From Enoplolaimus lenunculus (taxonomy: Eukaryota > Nematoda > Enoplea > Enoplida > Thoracostomopsidae), in contig JASANG010003859.1 in assembly GCA_030248215.1 (NCBI GenBank), positions 80,711-144,710 on the forward strand: a stretch of 64,000 nt of DNA, given 5' to 3'. Positions 34,996-46,479 of this stretch are shown here, piece after piece; within the stretch, counting starts at the first letter, position 1; each line of letters starts with the position of its first letter. The notes under the pieces were generated by a model. That model was not told the DNA's origin. It worked only from the letters and a program-made list of their open reading frames with translations, and searched no databases. Position numbers and translations under genes: made by a program.

Positions 34996-36309
34996 ACTAC
35001 GCCTAAGTTCAAAACAAGTCTAATTCAAAGCCGAAGCCTAAAATGATACGTTCTGTACTATTCACTAAAGACAGATTTTATTAAACGTCTAAAACAGAAC
35101 TAAAAGTCTAAAGTTAATCATAAAAATATTGAGACCAAGGCTGACGCTATGATGTAGCCATCAAGTTATTACGAGCACCTCGGAACCGGAAACAGAGTTC
35201 CGGATGTACCTTGATTAATTATTTAATATGTTTTAGTAATTTAGCTTACAAACGCAATCGCCCTTGCATGCTTCGTGGCTGTCGCCATTCGTTTACTTAA
35301 AACAATTTATATTACAATACAACCGTATCTCTAGAAAAAAGGTCACCGCGTTTACCTGAAGGCATTTTGCTAATTTAATTATACAGGAACAGTTCTTTGA
35401 ACAAAAAACAACTGAATAACGCAACAGGAATTAGGCATAACAAAAAAATCAGCCAAGTCAGGCAACATAAAACCCCCGTTAACCTAATATTTCTTAACGG
35501 TACCGAAATCCCGTTGGCGCGCGAAAATGGAGTTGCTCTCGTTTTTAGCATCGTCCGTACATTTTTGTGCGCGGAATAATCACGGAAATCTATGAGAAGC
35601 TCAAATATGCAAAAATTTTCAAAATGTAATTATTTTTGGGCAAACACCGATTTAGGCGATGAAGAACGACCCCAAAAGCTTGTATTAATAATTATCAAGC
35701 TTTTGTATGCCTCCGCAACTTCACACGACGCTTTGTTGCCACCACAGCCTACGTTTTGTGATCCGGCGGACAAATTTTTTTGGCATTTGTTTACTCCCCC
35801 TTCCACAGTTTCAGTGAATATGATTCGCTGAACAAAAAAATGAAGAAAGATCACATTTCATTGGCTCTTCATACCCTGTGCGGTTACTATACGGTAACCA
35901 GTCACAATCGGCAAGTAGTTTCAGCCTATCTCACTATCATACAGGTTGTCCAAAACACACCATTTTTTTCATTTGACTACATTTGCATATGACACATTTT
36001 TGATATAAAAATTAAATTAAAGTAAAAGTTTCAAAATGTCAATCAGTTCGCTGTAATGCTACTGTTTGAACGGGTATCTATGTGCAAACATTCCAATATT
36101 TTCTAATAAACCTTGAGGACCAACAGGTACGAGTAAGCAGCTCAAACTCTGTCTGATTCCAGTGGCGCGTGCATGTGCATTTCTCCACGCTGCGTACACG
36201 AGTTAAAGTATACGACGCATTCGAACACCAATTAAAATCATATCGTGCCTACACTACAATTGGTCAATTTTCTAACACCCAAAACATAGCAACAGGTTAG
36301 CCTTTTTCT
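34996..36309. other. Unannotated intergenic sequence
   Basis: Short frames exist (for example 35592-35831) but none has splice support or a family resemblance. A CGGAACCGGAAACAGAGTTC stretch at about 35180 recalls the hexamers of the CAGGGTGCAA MITEs. Confidence 0.4.
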
Positions 36310-36500
36310 ATACCCAGGGCCGGGCAGCCACCCCCCATACCCCATTAAGGTGGGCTCCACCCCTAAAGGAGCCCTCACCCTAACCGGTTGAAACAAAAAC
36401 CGCTTAAGTTTTAAAATGCGTCTGGCTTCTCGCTCGCTTCGTTCACAAGTTTGGGGGGCCCCACCCTGGAATTTGGGGGAGTCCCTACCCCTGCCCGCTC
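36310..36500. repeat. GC-rich repeat (GGCCACC/CCGGTTGAAACAAA family)
   Basis: CCGGGCAGCCACCCCCCATA, CCCCTAAAGGAGCCCTCACC, AACCGGTTGAAACAAAAACC, then AAATGCGTCTGGCTTCTCGC and CCACCCTGGAATTTGGGGG. Related blocks lie at 44480-44565, 55455-55640 and 56900-57085. Confidence 0.6.
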
Positions 36501-36920
36501 CGGCACAATCTATACATTTAAGCCTAATTCTCAACTGATAAATGTGACGGAAAGTGTATAAGAATTTAGCGAAATGCGTTTTGGTTTGTGTCAAAAATAT
36601 AATCGTTACACAATCCAGGTATTATTCTTACAATTAAATGTTAAAATACTCAAATCTTTGTGCAGTTTTATCATTCGATTTTGTTAAACAAAATATTGCT
36701 AACGAAGCCAATTGCAAATTTTTGTCAATATTTTGTATATTCACAGTTCTAAAAATATAGGAAACGCACAGTGCAAGTTTTGACTAATAGGCACAACTTG
36801 GAGCGTCGGCAATTAGCAGAATTTGCACTGCATGGTAACCAGCAGCCACAACTTTTAAAGAGGAACAAACCAAACGGCGTTTCGTATACTAATGACAATT
36901 TTAGAGTTGATTGCATGCAA

Positions 36921-37025
36921 TGGCCAATGTAAAGAACACGGGCGGAACAGTATTATAAAGCATATATATTCCTAAACCTGAGCCTAAGCCTAAGCCTAAA
37001 CCTAAGCCAATCAAAAAATTAGTCT
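36921..37025. mobile_element. TTAGGC-core MITE, subfamily A, right half lost
   Basis: TGGCCAATGTAAAGAACACG at the left, then CCTAAGCCTAAGCCTAAACC. It stops at ATTAGTCTA and is followed directly by another MITE fragment. Confidence 0.65.
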
Positions 37026-37029
37026 AATG

Positions 37030-37118
37030 ATTACACGGTATCGTATATGTGTTTATTTGCGAACAATACCGCATGGTGACGGCCGGCGCCGCACGTCAAA
37101 AAAGTATAGCGCAACCCT
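37030..37118. mobile_element. Fragment of a TATACTTGACG-family MITE
   Basis: GGTGACGGCCGGCGCCGCAC then AAAGTATAGCGCAACCCT at the right end. It abuts a truncated TTAGGC-core element. Confidence 0.5.
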
Positions 37119-37740
37119 AAAATCAACCGAGTGGCAAAAAGTTAATTAGAGTCTGTAAATGTCAATTATCAAAACAACTAACGTACTTAAATGTTTTTAG
37201 ACAAAACAAAGTTGTTTTGTTAACAGTTGATTATACAAAATAATATATTTAATCATAGAAGTATACCTACGGTTTAAATATATTTTGCTGAAATCCTAAA
37301 GAACGGCATAGAGGATATGGTCCGCATATTAATAGCTGACTACGGTCCGAACACCGTTGCCAATATTTACAAGAGTGAATCAGCTTGCTCAACGTTTACT
37401 TACTAGAAAACCTTACAATCTGTGATAAAATGATACCGTTTCTACCTAACAATTTTTGCGTTTCATAACATTTGCCACCCCGCCCCCCCACCGTCAGCAA
37501 ATTCCCGGATCCGCCGCTGATCAATATAGAGGCGTACCGAGGGTGGAACCCGAGGGAACTAGAGACACACCTCGCAATCCGGATTGGGATATGTTCGGGT
37601 GAATCCCACCTTTTCTGAGTCAATACTTATTAGTTCCTGTCAAATTTATAGTTTCAAGAACCGAAATATTAGTTGTTTTTGATTTCGGTTCCCCCGTCGT
37701 GCCATATTGCTAGTAGGCACGTCAGTTCAGTCTAAATTAT

Positions 37741-37820
37741 TAGGGTCGTGCGATAATCGTCGTACGGCGTTGTCCGTCATCGTGCGTTATCGTACGAAAA
37801 TTACACACGTATGATACCGT
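37741..37820. mobile_element. Partial MITE of the TATACTTGACG family
   Basis: TAGGGTCGTGCGATAATCG followed by CGTTGTCCGTCATCGTGCG and ATGATACCGTA. The right end is missing. Confidence 0.5.
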
Positions 37821-37840
37821 AATTGTAATTCAAGATAGTA

Positions 37841-38001
37841 AGGGTTGTGCTATACTTGACGTCCGGCGCCTCCCGGCGCAGTCCGTCACCATACGTTATC
37901 GCACATGAGTTATTTGCGTGCGATAACGCACGGTGACTGACAGGACGGCGCCGTACGGATGGCTGACGGCGCCGGACGTCAACAAACGCATAGCGCAATC
38001 C
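37841..38001. mobile_element. MITE of the TATACTTGACG family
   Basis: AGGGTTGTGCTATACTTGAC at the left, and GGCGCCGGACGTC...ATAGCGCAATCC at the right, 161 bp. A partial copy precedes it at 37741-37820. Confidence 0.75.
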
Positions 38002-39067
38002 ATATACAATGAGAGTTGAATAACGCTTTTACCCACTCCATAATTGAGTATTTATCATTGCGCAAAATCAACAGACAATACAGCCAATCGGGTGGTGCAA
38101 CTTTATTCAACACTGATATGGAACGAGTTCAAGCTGCGTAGAGCGTCACAGATTTATAATTAAATTTTGGCTTGTTTTTTATATTTACGCCATTCAATTT
38201 TTTGGTGACGTCGTTTTATGACGAAAAGTTTGCTGCTCAGCGGTGGCATAGTAAGCTTGTGCTTAATCTGAATAGTTGCAATTTAGCGATTAAAGCACGG
38301 GTTAATGTTGTGGAAATTATATCGCGGGCCAATATTTGACCGCTTGTCACCAGACGGCTGCCAAATTACAAGACTGAAACTTAAGCATAATCCTACGGTT
38401 CATCCTAGTATGCCGCACAGTCGCCGTCAAATTGTCGCCTTCTATGAGACGGGTTACGAAATGTCGATCGACGAGTTGTCCGGGCGGCGAAATGTCATGA
38501 TACCACCGAGTCCGTAGCTAAAAAGGTGTCAGGCGGGTAGCCTCCAGAACATTGCTGCCCCCCAGCAACGTTTAACCCAGCGTATAAGTCTTCTGAAATT
38601 AGCAATTGGATTTTCTGGCGTTGGTTTCACATTCAATTAATGTTGTTGCAATATTATTTCTATCTGTTCGTGCTTTCAATGCTCGGCGAATCCGTTGTTT
38701 CTGATACTGAGGGTGACATACTCGTATTGTCAATGGGTTCATCAAACCGTTGCGTCGGCAGCTGGTCGTAGGTGTTTCGGGTTGCGATTGGAAATGCCGT
38801 TATCTGAAAGCTGACCAACGCCAATTCTCAGCTTAAAAAATGCAACAATTTTGGTTTTACGCTTTAGGCTTAGGTCAATAATTGACGAGGCGATTTTGTC
38901 CAATGTTTAGCTTTTTTATACAGACACCGGCTCAGGTTTCTTACATATTCGAATATTGAAGTTTAAGCCCATTTCTAGAATAGCGCCTTGCTTAAGCTGT
39001 TCCCTGATTCAAAGACTTCGAGACTGGGAAACGCATGCTTTGACTTAAGCATACATTTACGCCTTTT
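38002..39067. other. Intergenic sequence with a 70-codon frame of unknown value
   Basis: The + frame 38305-38517 (MLWKLYRGPIFDRLSPDG... ending RRNVMIPPSP) has a balanced composition and locally higher GC. No family match, acceptor or polyadenylation signal was tied to it. It could be a lone exon or transposon debris. Confidence 0.25.
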
Positions 39068-39269
39068 ACACTCCAAAAAATGGTGAGTCAAATTGACTCT
39101 TTCCGAAATAGGCTTTTCCTGACTACACAAACTGAGTCAAAATTCGACTCCGCCTGAGTCATTTTCGACTCAATTTGACTCTGGCAGAGTCGAATTTTAA
39201 CCCAGTTTGTGTAGTCAGAAAAAACCTATTTCGGAGAGAGTCAATTTGACTCACAATTTATAGCAGTGT
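39068..39269. mobile_element. Palindromic MITE (GAGTCAAATTGACTC family), copy 1
   Basis: The whole element folds on itself. Outer arms carry GGTGAGTCAAATTGACTC and GAGTCAATTTGACTCAC, inner arms CTGACTACACAAACTGAGTC and its complement. No coding capacity. Confidence 0.85.
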
Positions 39270-39436
39270 ATGCTTAGGTTAAGCTTAGGGTTAGGCTTAC
39301 GTTGAGGCTTATCCATAGTAGGCAGTGCTGTATTGTTTAAATGGGCCTAATTTGTGGTCCAACCGTATATAATCCAGCGTTCAAATCATCATGGATGTTT
39401 GAGGTGCTAATTTTGCAGGAAAATTAGCTTATACTC

Positions 39437-39628
39437 TACACTGCAAAAAATTTTGAGTCAAATTGACTCTCTTCGAAATAGGCTCTACGGGACTACACAA
39501 ACTGAGTCAAATTCGACACACTGAGTCACACGTTTGACTCTGGCGGAGTCGAATTTGACTCAGTTTGTGTAGTCCCGTAGAGCCTATTTCGGAGAGAGTC
39601 AATTTGACTCACCGTTTTTTGCAGTGTA
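39437..39628. mobile_element. Palindromic MITE (GAGTCAAATTGACTC family), copy 2
   Basis: TACACTGCAAAAAA at the left and TTTTTTGCAGTGTA at the right, including the flanking TA. The arms match copy 1, which lies 170 bp away. Confidence 0.87.
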
Positions 39629-40119
39629 TGATTTGGCACAGGTTTAGATTTTGTGCAAACAGGCCCGTAACCAGGTCATCTTACTAACTGAAAATAAACA
39701 TTTTTCGTAGCACCATACAAGGGTTTTCGGTGACTTACAAGCAAGACTGAAACTTTTCTAAAGGGGTGCAAAATTTTTTCCGGGGGGACTGAACCCCTGT
39801 GGGTCCCCCTTTTTGGCGACGGGTCCATTCACAAAGCTAACTGCTACCTAGTTTTGCTAATGTTTGATTTCGAATTCGGAACACTTCAGCGTTTTTGCGA
39901 TGTTCCTTATGCAGCTATTATATAAGACGCATACCACAGGTTTAGCTGTGGCTTGGTGAATAATTTAAGGAATCAAAATTAGCCATACGCTCAAATCGTA
40001 TTTTTAATATCTGTGCTAATCCGCGCCTGGCGCACGCTCTAAAGCAAATTTGCCGATATTTTTGTTTAGCTACGCGTTGCCGTTTCTGGCCGCGCATGGC
40101 TGCGCCGGCGGCGTTCGGC

Positions 40120-40292
40120 CGGGCCGTAGCCAAGAAGGGGCCAGAGGGGGGGGCTCAGCCCCTTGGATAAGTTTTGCCCCCCCCCCCCTAGAAAATTTTC
40201 AACGATGTATGCAATCGATTAAAAACGCTTGAATACCCCTCCTCAAAATTTTTAGCCCCCCAACCCTAGCTAGGTGAGCTGGCTACTGGCCT
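40120..40292. mobile_element. MITE of the GGCCCGTAGCCAGCTCACC family
   Basis: GGGCCGTAGCCAAGAAGGGG at the left and GGTGAGCTGGCTACTGGCCT at the right. The middle has a C-run and AAAATTTTCAACGATGTATG. Confidence 0.7.
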
Positions 40293-40785
40293 GCGTTCGG
40301 TACAGTAAAGTCTAGCGCAACCCTAAAGTGTATGCATAAATGCAAACTAACCAAATTGTAACGTCCCCTCAGTACAACAAAACAATTAAAGCAATCTTGA
40401 TTTGGAATATTACTATAAGTTCCGCTTTTGCCAATCACATTTGTGAACCGTTTGAATAGTAACGTTGATCCTGCAAGTAAGCCTAATGCTAACGTCCAGT
40501 TATAATAGACCCGCCCACATATTGACCACTTGTTGAAACATCGTAAAAAGTTTTCTTATTCGCTCAGGCTTAGGCGTTGATTCATGTTTACAGTTCAGCC
40601 ACATATTGGTCATTTTTTCGCGTTTAAATTTTTACCTTCCTCACAAACAAAATTCTACCAGATTGAAAAAGCTGTTTAATTGAATTGTCAATGGGGCTAA
40701 CGACCCCTGAAATCTTCTGACCAAACCAACTACATTAAACAGTTCATAATGGGAACAACTAAAATATCAGACGAAGTAGACAGTA

Positions 40786-42018
40786 CAGAGTGTTTCAAAA
40801 GTAACTACCCACACTTTGTCAATCAATATGTTCTGGCGTAATAGTTCGCAATAGCTTTTTATCGCTGTTTTTAATATTTCAGGTTATTATAAATATATAC
40901 TGTTTATACCATTTATTCCCCACGACGATCTCTCCCTGAAGAAATCTGTGTTGTAAAAGTTTACTATAAATACGGAAATTATGCCGAAGTCTCACGCCAG
41001 TGGAAAAATCATTTCGACTCAATGCCTCCTACTCGCAACACGATGGCTGATATTATTTCCCGATTCGAGGACACTGGTAGTGTAGCGGAACGGCTGAGGA
41101 CGGGTCGTCCAAAGTCTGCCACAAGTGGGGACCAGAAAGCTGCATTATGCGCTGCGGTATCCAGGAGCCCCCAGAAGTCAACTCGAAGGGCTTCCCTCCA
41201 GCTGGGTATTCCTCATACTTCTGTTTGGCGCCTTTACAAGGAGCTTAACTTGAAGCCCTTTCGGCCCCGTCTTATCCATAGACTCTCTGATGATGATTTT
41301 GATCGCAGAATCCAGTTTTGTCAGACATTTATGGACATGCTGGGAAGCAGTGCGTTGGACCTTGATCGCATTTTGTGGACCGACGAGGCGGTTTTCAAGC
41401 TCAATGGTCATGTTAATGGCCATAATTGTGTTTATTGGTCTGAAGACAATCCACATATCATGATTAACAATTCTTTTTTGACGGAAATGTCAATAAAACC
41501 AGCTATTTGAAACTTTTATCTGTGAATGTCTAGCCGCAAATCGCAACCGGGGACCTTGTTTTCATGCATGACGGAGCCCAGCTCACTACGCTACCGAAGT
41601 CCGCGCTTGGCTGGACGAAAGGTTCCCGAATCGGTGGATCGGCCGCAGAGGTGCCATCGAGTGGCCAGGTAGGTCACCAGACATATCTCCGCCTGACTTC
41701 TTTCTTTGGGGTGTTGTGAAAGAAGATGTTTTGGAAGTAGGGCGAAGGACCCTCAAAAATTGATGGACAGAATAAAATCAGTGTTTTCTAAAATTCCAGT
41801 GGACTTATGCGCCAAAGTTTGCCGATCTGTACCATACCGACTGGAGAAATGCATTCAGCTTGGCGGTGCACAGACGGAGCTGTTTTGAGATCTCTCGTCG
41901 TAATGTAAGTAAACTTTTAATACTTGTCTATAATTATACAAAAAACAAACGAGCTACCTCTGCCCAGTCAACCGATAGTTAGCATCAAACAGTGGGTAGT
42001 TACTGCTGAAACACCCTG
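40786..42018 (+). mobile_element. Mariner-type DNA transposon with TIRs, decayed
   Basis: A 1.23-kb element flanked by TA on both sides. TIRs of about 28 bp: CAGAGTGTTTCAAAAGTAAC at the left; at the right the complement is CAGGGTGTTTCAGCAGTAAC; both continue into TACCCAC. The TA target duplication and the transposase place it in the IS630/Tc1/mariner group. The TIRs are well matched, so it is not very old. Confidence 0.9.
40926..41888 (+). pseudogene. Mariner-type transposase, frameshifted
   Basis: The N-terminal half is open from about 40926 to 41510: RSLPEEICVVKVYYKYGNYAEV (helix-turn-helix), GSVAERLRTGRPKSAT, HTSVWRLYKELNLKPFRP, then ILWTDEAVF with the first catalytic Asp. A stop follows SIKPAI at 41510. 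In another frame VFMHDGA gives the second Asp; a one-base deletion shortly after it shifts HYATEVRAWLDERFPNRW to a further frame. RSPDISPPDFFLWG gives the third Asp. Allowing for that deletion, the second and third Asp are about 41 residues apart, a DD41D-like spacing as in rosa-type elements. No ATG is seen at the expected start; the first in-frame ATG is at 41022. Confidence 0.82.
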
Positions 42019-42369
42019 TATTTTATGACGTCCTAGCATCACCCATTCAAACTAAGATTCTTCGAAATTAGATTGTATTGTTCATGGGACGCAGCAGCCC
42101 CCCTCTTGAATGTAAAGTAAAGAAGTGTCCCTACCAGACTAAATATATAGAGACGTTCTATTGAACGTTCCTTGCATTAATATATTGACAACGAAATATA
42201 AACTGAAAACTTACCTCTTCTACCTTTCAATTTGCGGGCTTGGGTAAACGGGCCAATTAAAGACAAGATACCGGTTTAAAATACAACAGAAAAAATAGTG
42301 ACCGCTGGCGCGAATACAGGTGCAAGGAGAATTTAACTCTTGTACACTACTAATCACAGTTTCACATTT

Positions 42370-42562
42370 TGCTTAGGCTTATAAGGTTTAGTACAAGGCT
42401 TAATATTTAGCTAAGCCTAAGCCTAAGCCTAAGCCTAAGCCTAAGCATAAGCCTAAGCCTAAGCCTAGCCCTAAGCCTAAGCGTAAGAATGAGCATATTC
42501 CTTAACCTAAGCCTAAGCCTATGCCTAAGCCTAAGCCTAAGTTTAGGCCTAAGCCTTAGGGT
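42370..42562. repeat. Longest TTAGGC/GCCTAA hexamer array
   Basis: Runs of GCCTAA, many of them perfect, between 42412 and 42558, broken by variants such as GCATAA and GCGTAA. No TIRs were found around it. Related degenerate arrays lie at 43460-43640 and 43800-43920. Confidence 0.85.
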
Positions 42563-42740
42563 TAAATATTTGAACAAAGTTTACAAGATCCTTTGAACAA
42601 AACAAGGTTTTATATAAACAACACTTCAAAGGATGCAACATAATGAAATGAAATGACTGAAACTTTATAATTTAATTGTGAAAGAAAGTCGGAAGGAAAA
42701 ACAGAACGAAATTTCTACATGAAGAACAGTGAGCAAAGTA

Positions 42741-43311
42741 CTGTAGTGACCCGAATAAGAGGACGGGGACTGATATTTATTTGACCGCTACAGATGGCAC
42801 CCCCGTGTCGGTTACGGACTGTTATTTATTTTTAACCTGCACTCAGTTGCTCTTCGTTACTGATATATGGTATTACAAGTATCTGTTGAATTAAACGTTA
42901 TTTGTCTTTTGTCAACAGCTTGAGCGATAATACAAGGTTATACTGAATGTGCTTTCAAATCTTAAGTATGGATAAAGTTTCGCACTCAACATTATTTGGT
43001 TTTGGAGTCATTTATGCGCTACAATTAGGGATGATTAACATTTATGGACTCTAAGGTTTTAGAGACTCTATCCGTTTACGGACTTTTATTAAGGATACGG
43101 ACTCCAATTGATTGGAACTCATGTGTGGTTCACTTTAATTTTCACCGGATATTTATGCGTTACAATTAGGGATAATTAACATTTATGAACTCTATGGATT
43201 AGGGTCTACATCCGCTTACAGACTCTAATTAGGGATGCGGATTCCCATTCTTTGGGACTCAAAATCAAGACCCCCATTTTATTACCCCATCATCTTATTC
43301 GGGTCGCTACA
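42741..43311. mobile_element. TIR element, second copy (family GACCCGAATAAGA)
   Basis: CTGTAGTGACCCGAATAAGA at the left and its complement at the right (CTTATTCGGGTCGCTACA), 571 bp. It lacks the satellite core of the copy at 30131 but shares the arms with GGTTACGGACTGTTATTTAT. Confidence 0.8.
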
Positions 43312-43459
43312 TTAATATGTTTGTTATGAAATTACAAAATAATATTTGCTTCCAAGTGAGGTCGACGAGAAGTGGAAGTAACAACTGTTCTGCTTGCTTA
43401 AACAATGATTTTGAGCCATAATTGGCAAACCAAAAACAGGCTCTTGAACGCTTGCTCCA

Positions 43460-43920
43460 CACGCTTAAGCTTAGGCTTAAGATTAAGAAATGTTTTACTT
43501 AAACTTATGCCTAAGCCTTTGCCAAACTTTTGTTTAAGCTCTTGCCTAAGCCTGAGCCTTTACCGGAGCTTTTGCCTAAGCCAGAGCTTGAGCCTAAAGC
43601 GCTCACCTATGCCTTGCCTAAGCCATTGCCTGGGTCTTTGCGGGCCCGTAGGCAAGTGGGGCCAGAGGAGCTCAGCCCTCCCACTGAAAAATATTTGCCT
43701 CCCCGGAAACTTTCACCCTTGCTTATAAGTCATTAAAACCCATTAAATGCCCTCCTGAAAAATTTTTAGTCCCCCTAGTAAGGTGAGCTAACTACGCGCC
43801 TGGGCCCTTGCCTGTGTCTTTGCCCAAGTGCCTGCGCTTCATCCTAAGCGTAAGCCATTGCCTAAGCTTTCGCCTAGGCCTTTGCCTAAGCCTAAAGCCA
43901 AAGCCTGAGCCTTAACTAGA
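43460..43920. repeat. Degenerate GCCTAA arrays interrupted by another MITE
   Basis: Two stretches (43460-43640 and 43803-43920) of CTTGCCTAAGCCTGAGCC-type units flank a GGCCCGTAGCC-family element at 43641-43803. They appear to be one array split by that insertion. Confidence 0.65.
43641..43803. mobile_element. MITE of the GGCCCGTAGCCAGCTCACC family inside a hexamer array
   Basis: CGGGCCCGTAGGCAAGTGGG at the left and AAGGTGAGCTAACTACGCGC at the right. Confidence 0.65.
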
Positions 43921-44479
43921 AATGTGTCGGCAAAATTCAGTGTTCAAAAACCAACCAAAAAGTTAGGCAAAACGTATATAAAATTATATTTCTGATATTT
44001 AAGAAAACATTTCGTTCATTTAAGAAATATGCTTAGCAAGGTGCACTTGTAAAGTATTTGCGTTAAAACAGAAAAGTTTTCAAAAAAGTTCTCAAATAAA
44101 AGTCTGAAAATAAACGTTTTCCAGTTATTTTTAGAAAAATTGTCTTAAATATCAGAAGCACGCCTTCAAATTTACCACAGAAATTAATACTTTTCTGAAT
44201 ATAAATTCAGAAATACTTTTTTGTGTGTACCTACATACCATACTGATCAGACTCCTGGTCAGGTCGCTTAACTGTTGATCGTATTGCTTTGTATACGCAT
44301 GTAATGTTACCAAAATAACTCGGTAATTTGCCACCGAACGCGATTTGATGCCGTTTTGCGGCCGGATAATTGCGATGTTTCGCAAGAATATGATTCACGT
44401 TTGTACGAGTAACGTTCACTGGGAGCCCTTTGTAGGTTAAATTCTGGAATTGGGTACGCATTGTAAAACTTAGCGGGTT

Positions 44480-44565
44480 TTGTTTCAACCGGTTACGGTT
44501 GGGGCCTCTTTAGGGGCAGAGGCCCCCCAAATGGATGGTATGGGGGGGGGTTGGCTGCTCCATCC
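44480..44565. repeat. GC-rich repeat (CCGGTTGAAACAAA family), partial
   Basis: TTTGTTTCAACCGGTTACGG, then GGCCTCTTTAGGGGCAGAGG and GGTATGGGGGGGG. It abuts the SINE. Confidence 0.55.
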
Positions 44566-44800
44566 TGTTGGTACTATACGGTCTGCACGACCCCTGTTTG
44601 AAGGTTTGACCAAAATTAATGGCCACGCCGGGAATCGAATCTCGGCCCTCTTGCGCTCGAGCAAGCATGCAACCACTACACCACGCGGTCATTACAATAA
44701 CTTCTTGTACCGGTACATGTGTACAGGCATGGCAACATTTGCTTTACATACACTTACGTGCATATATACCGACACGGCCCTGACTACAGATAGGAACTAT
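44565..44800 (-). mobile_element. tRNA-derived SINE, copy 1
   Basis: On the - strand a tRNA-like head (GACCGCGTGGTGTAGTGGTT with an A box; GAGATTCGATTCCCGGCG with a B box; acceptor arms nearly paired) occupies about 44625-44695. The anticodon loop is one base short. A shared body (GGTCGTGCAGACCGTAT) follows. A second copy lies at 51575-51780. Confidence 0.65.
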
Positions 44801-45341
44801 ATTAAAAGTTAAAAATTGGCGTTTCATGCAAACAACCAGACATATTAGATCATTGGGCCAAAATACCAACGAACATCTGCCTCCGGCTTCGGCCTAGGCT
44901 CAAAATCGACCATCATCACTGGATTCGTTTCAATTTTTACCATTGGTTTCCAAAAAATATAATTTGAGATGCACAAATCATTATTTCCTGGGGTCATTCT
45001 TGACTCAGTTATATGGGCCCTCACATATTACCATACGTGCACTCGGCAGACAAAATGTCCCCTCCCAAAAAAATCAATAGCTTGTCTGGCTTATATTTTA
45101 TCGAAACTCTTCATTTTCCAATAGCATCACCGCCATTCGCGGACATCATAAAGTTTCACGGAAACTCTCTCCGGACAAGACTGATTCGCATTGACACTGT
45201 TTAGCACATTGAAATGATTGGAAAACAGTGTAGTGGACAATATTTTTATATGATGAACTCCTCAACAGTCAACAAAACCAAAGACCGTTTTTAATCTTTT
45301 TAACTTCCTACTATGGATCATAAAATGAAGTTCAGTATAAC

Positions 45342-45541
45342 GGCCAATGTAAAGAACAGGGGCGGAACAGTATTATAAGCATATTTCTAAGCCTGCACCT
45401 AAACCTAAGCGTAAAGTATGAGCATATTTCTAAACGTAAGCCTAAACCTAATCCTGAACCAAGCAAAAAAATTAGTCTATAGCTTAAGCTTACTTTTTTC
45501 TAGTCTCACAGAAAAACGTTCCGCCCCTGATCTTTACATGG
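45342..45541. mobile_element. TTAGGC-core MITE, subfamily A
   Basis: GGCCAATGTAAAGAACAGGG at the left and CCCCTGATCTTTACATG at the right as TIRs, with an interior of degenerate CCTAAG units; 200 bp. Confidence 0.82.
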
Positions 45542-45902
45542 GTTATTATTATTGACGAGTTTGTGTTCAATGCAACATTTGCCACCGACCTGAAGTTTAC
45601 GGTAAATAAAATCAGGAGTGTGTTCGGTTCGTTTGGATTTTACTTTCATCGCGGCATCACAAATTGATATTCGTTCAAATTGAAATTTAATTTCAATTCA
45701 AAAAACGTTGAACACAAATTCTTTGTTTCGAGTAATTGTTAAAAATCACATATTTGAGTTTGCCAAAGTTTTCGTGCTCATTTTGGTATTAAATTTTTGG
45801 CTCAATGTTCAACACTGAGTGTCATCTTCGCGAGGGCGAAAGAAAGTGCCAATATAGCATAAGAACATTTTTACCCAATAGGCAAAAATTTACCTCTTTT
45901 AC

Positions 45903-46072
45903 GGACTCGTAGTCAAATAGGGCCGGGGGGGGGGGCTTAGTCCCCCTAGAAAAATTTAGGGCCCCTTGGAAAATTTTCAACCTTGCTTGTGCGTCATTGA
46001 AAACCTTTAAATGCCCCTCCTGAAAAAGTTTTAGAAACCCTCCCTAGCGAGGTGAGCTGGCTACGGGCCTGA
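45903..46072. mobile_element. MITE of the GGCCCGTAGCCAGCTCACC family
   Basis: GGACTCGTAGTCAAATAGGG at the left, GAGGTGAGCTGGCTACGGGC at the right. Confidence 0.7.
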
Positions 46073-46109
46073 TCTCGTATTGTTTCTCTATCATTTAAAG
46101 TTATGGCTT

Positions 46110-46224
46110 AAATTTCGCCAAAGGCTTTTAGGGAAAGGCTTACGCATAAGCTTAGGCTTAGGCTTAGGCTTAGAAATACGAAAATGCTTATAATACTGTT
46201 CCGCCCCTGTTCTTTACATTGGCC
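46110..46224. mobile_element. TTAGGC-core MITE, subfamily A, left end lost
   Basis: CTTAGGCTTAGGCTTAGGCT, then the right end GTTCCGCCCCTGTTCTTTAC and ATTGGCC. Confidence 0.65.
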
Positions 46225-46479
46225 AGAGTAAACTTAATCTTTAGACAGATTTTTTTGCTTCTTACCCTTCACGGAAATAGGTTCAGAACCAGGTTTAGGT
46301 TTAGAAATATAGTTTATTGAAGCTAAATACTTACAAAAGCATTTCGTTATACGTAAACATTAACCTTAGGGTAGTAAATGGTCCGAGAGCCGACTGAAGC
46401 TTAAATTATTGAAAACTGGTTATGCATACATGGAGTTGTTGGTAAAATTGTTTATTAAGCCATGTAATTCGGATGAGCT

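Noticed and set aside
38305-38517. A 70-codon gene
   Set aside because: No splice signals, polyadenylation signal or family match were found, so it is mentioned only as a frame.
42412-42558. A chromosome end or internal telomere fusion
   Set aside because: The same hexamers occur in many short TIR-bounded elements; there is no long perfect array.
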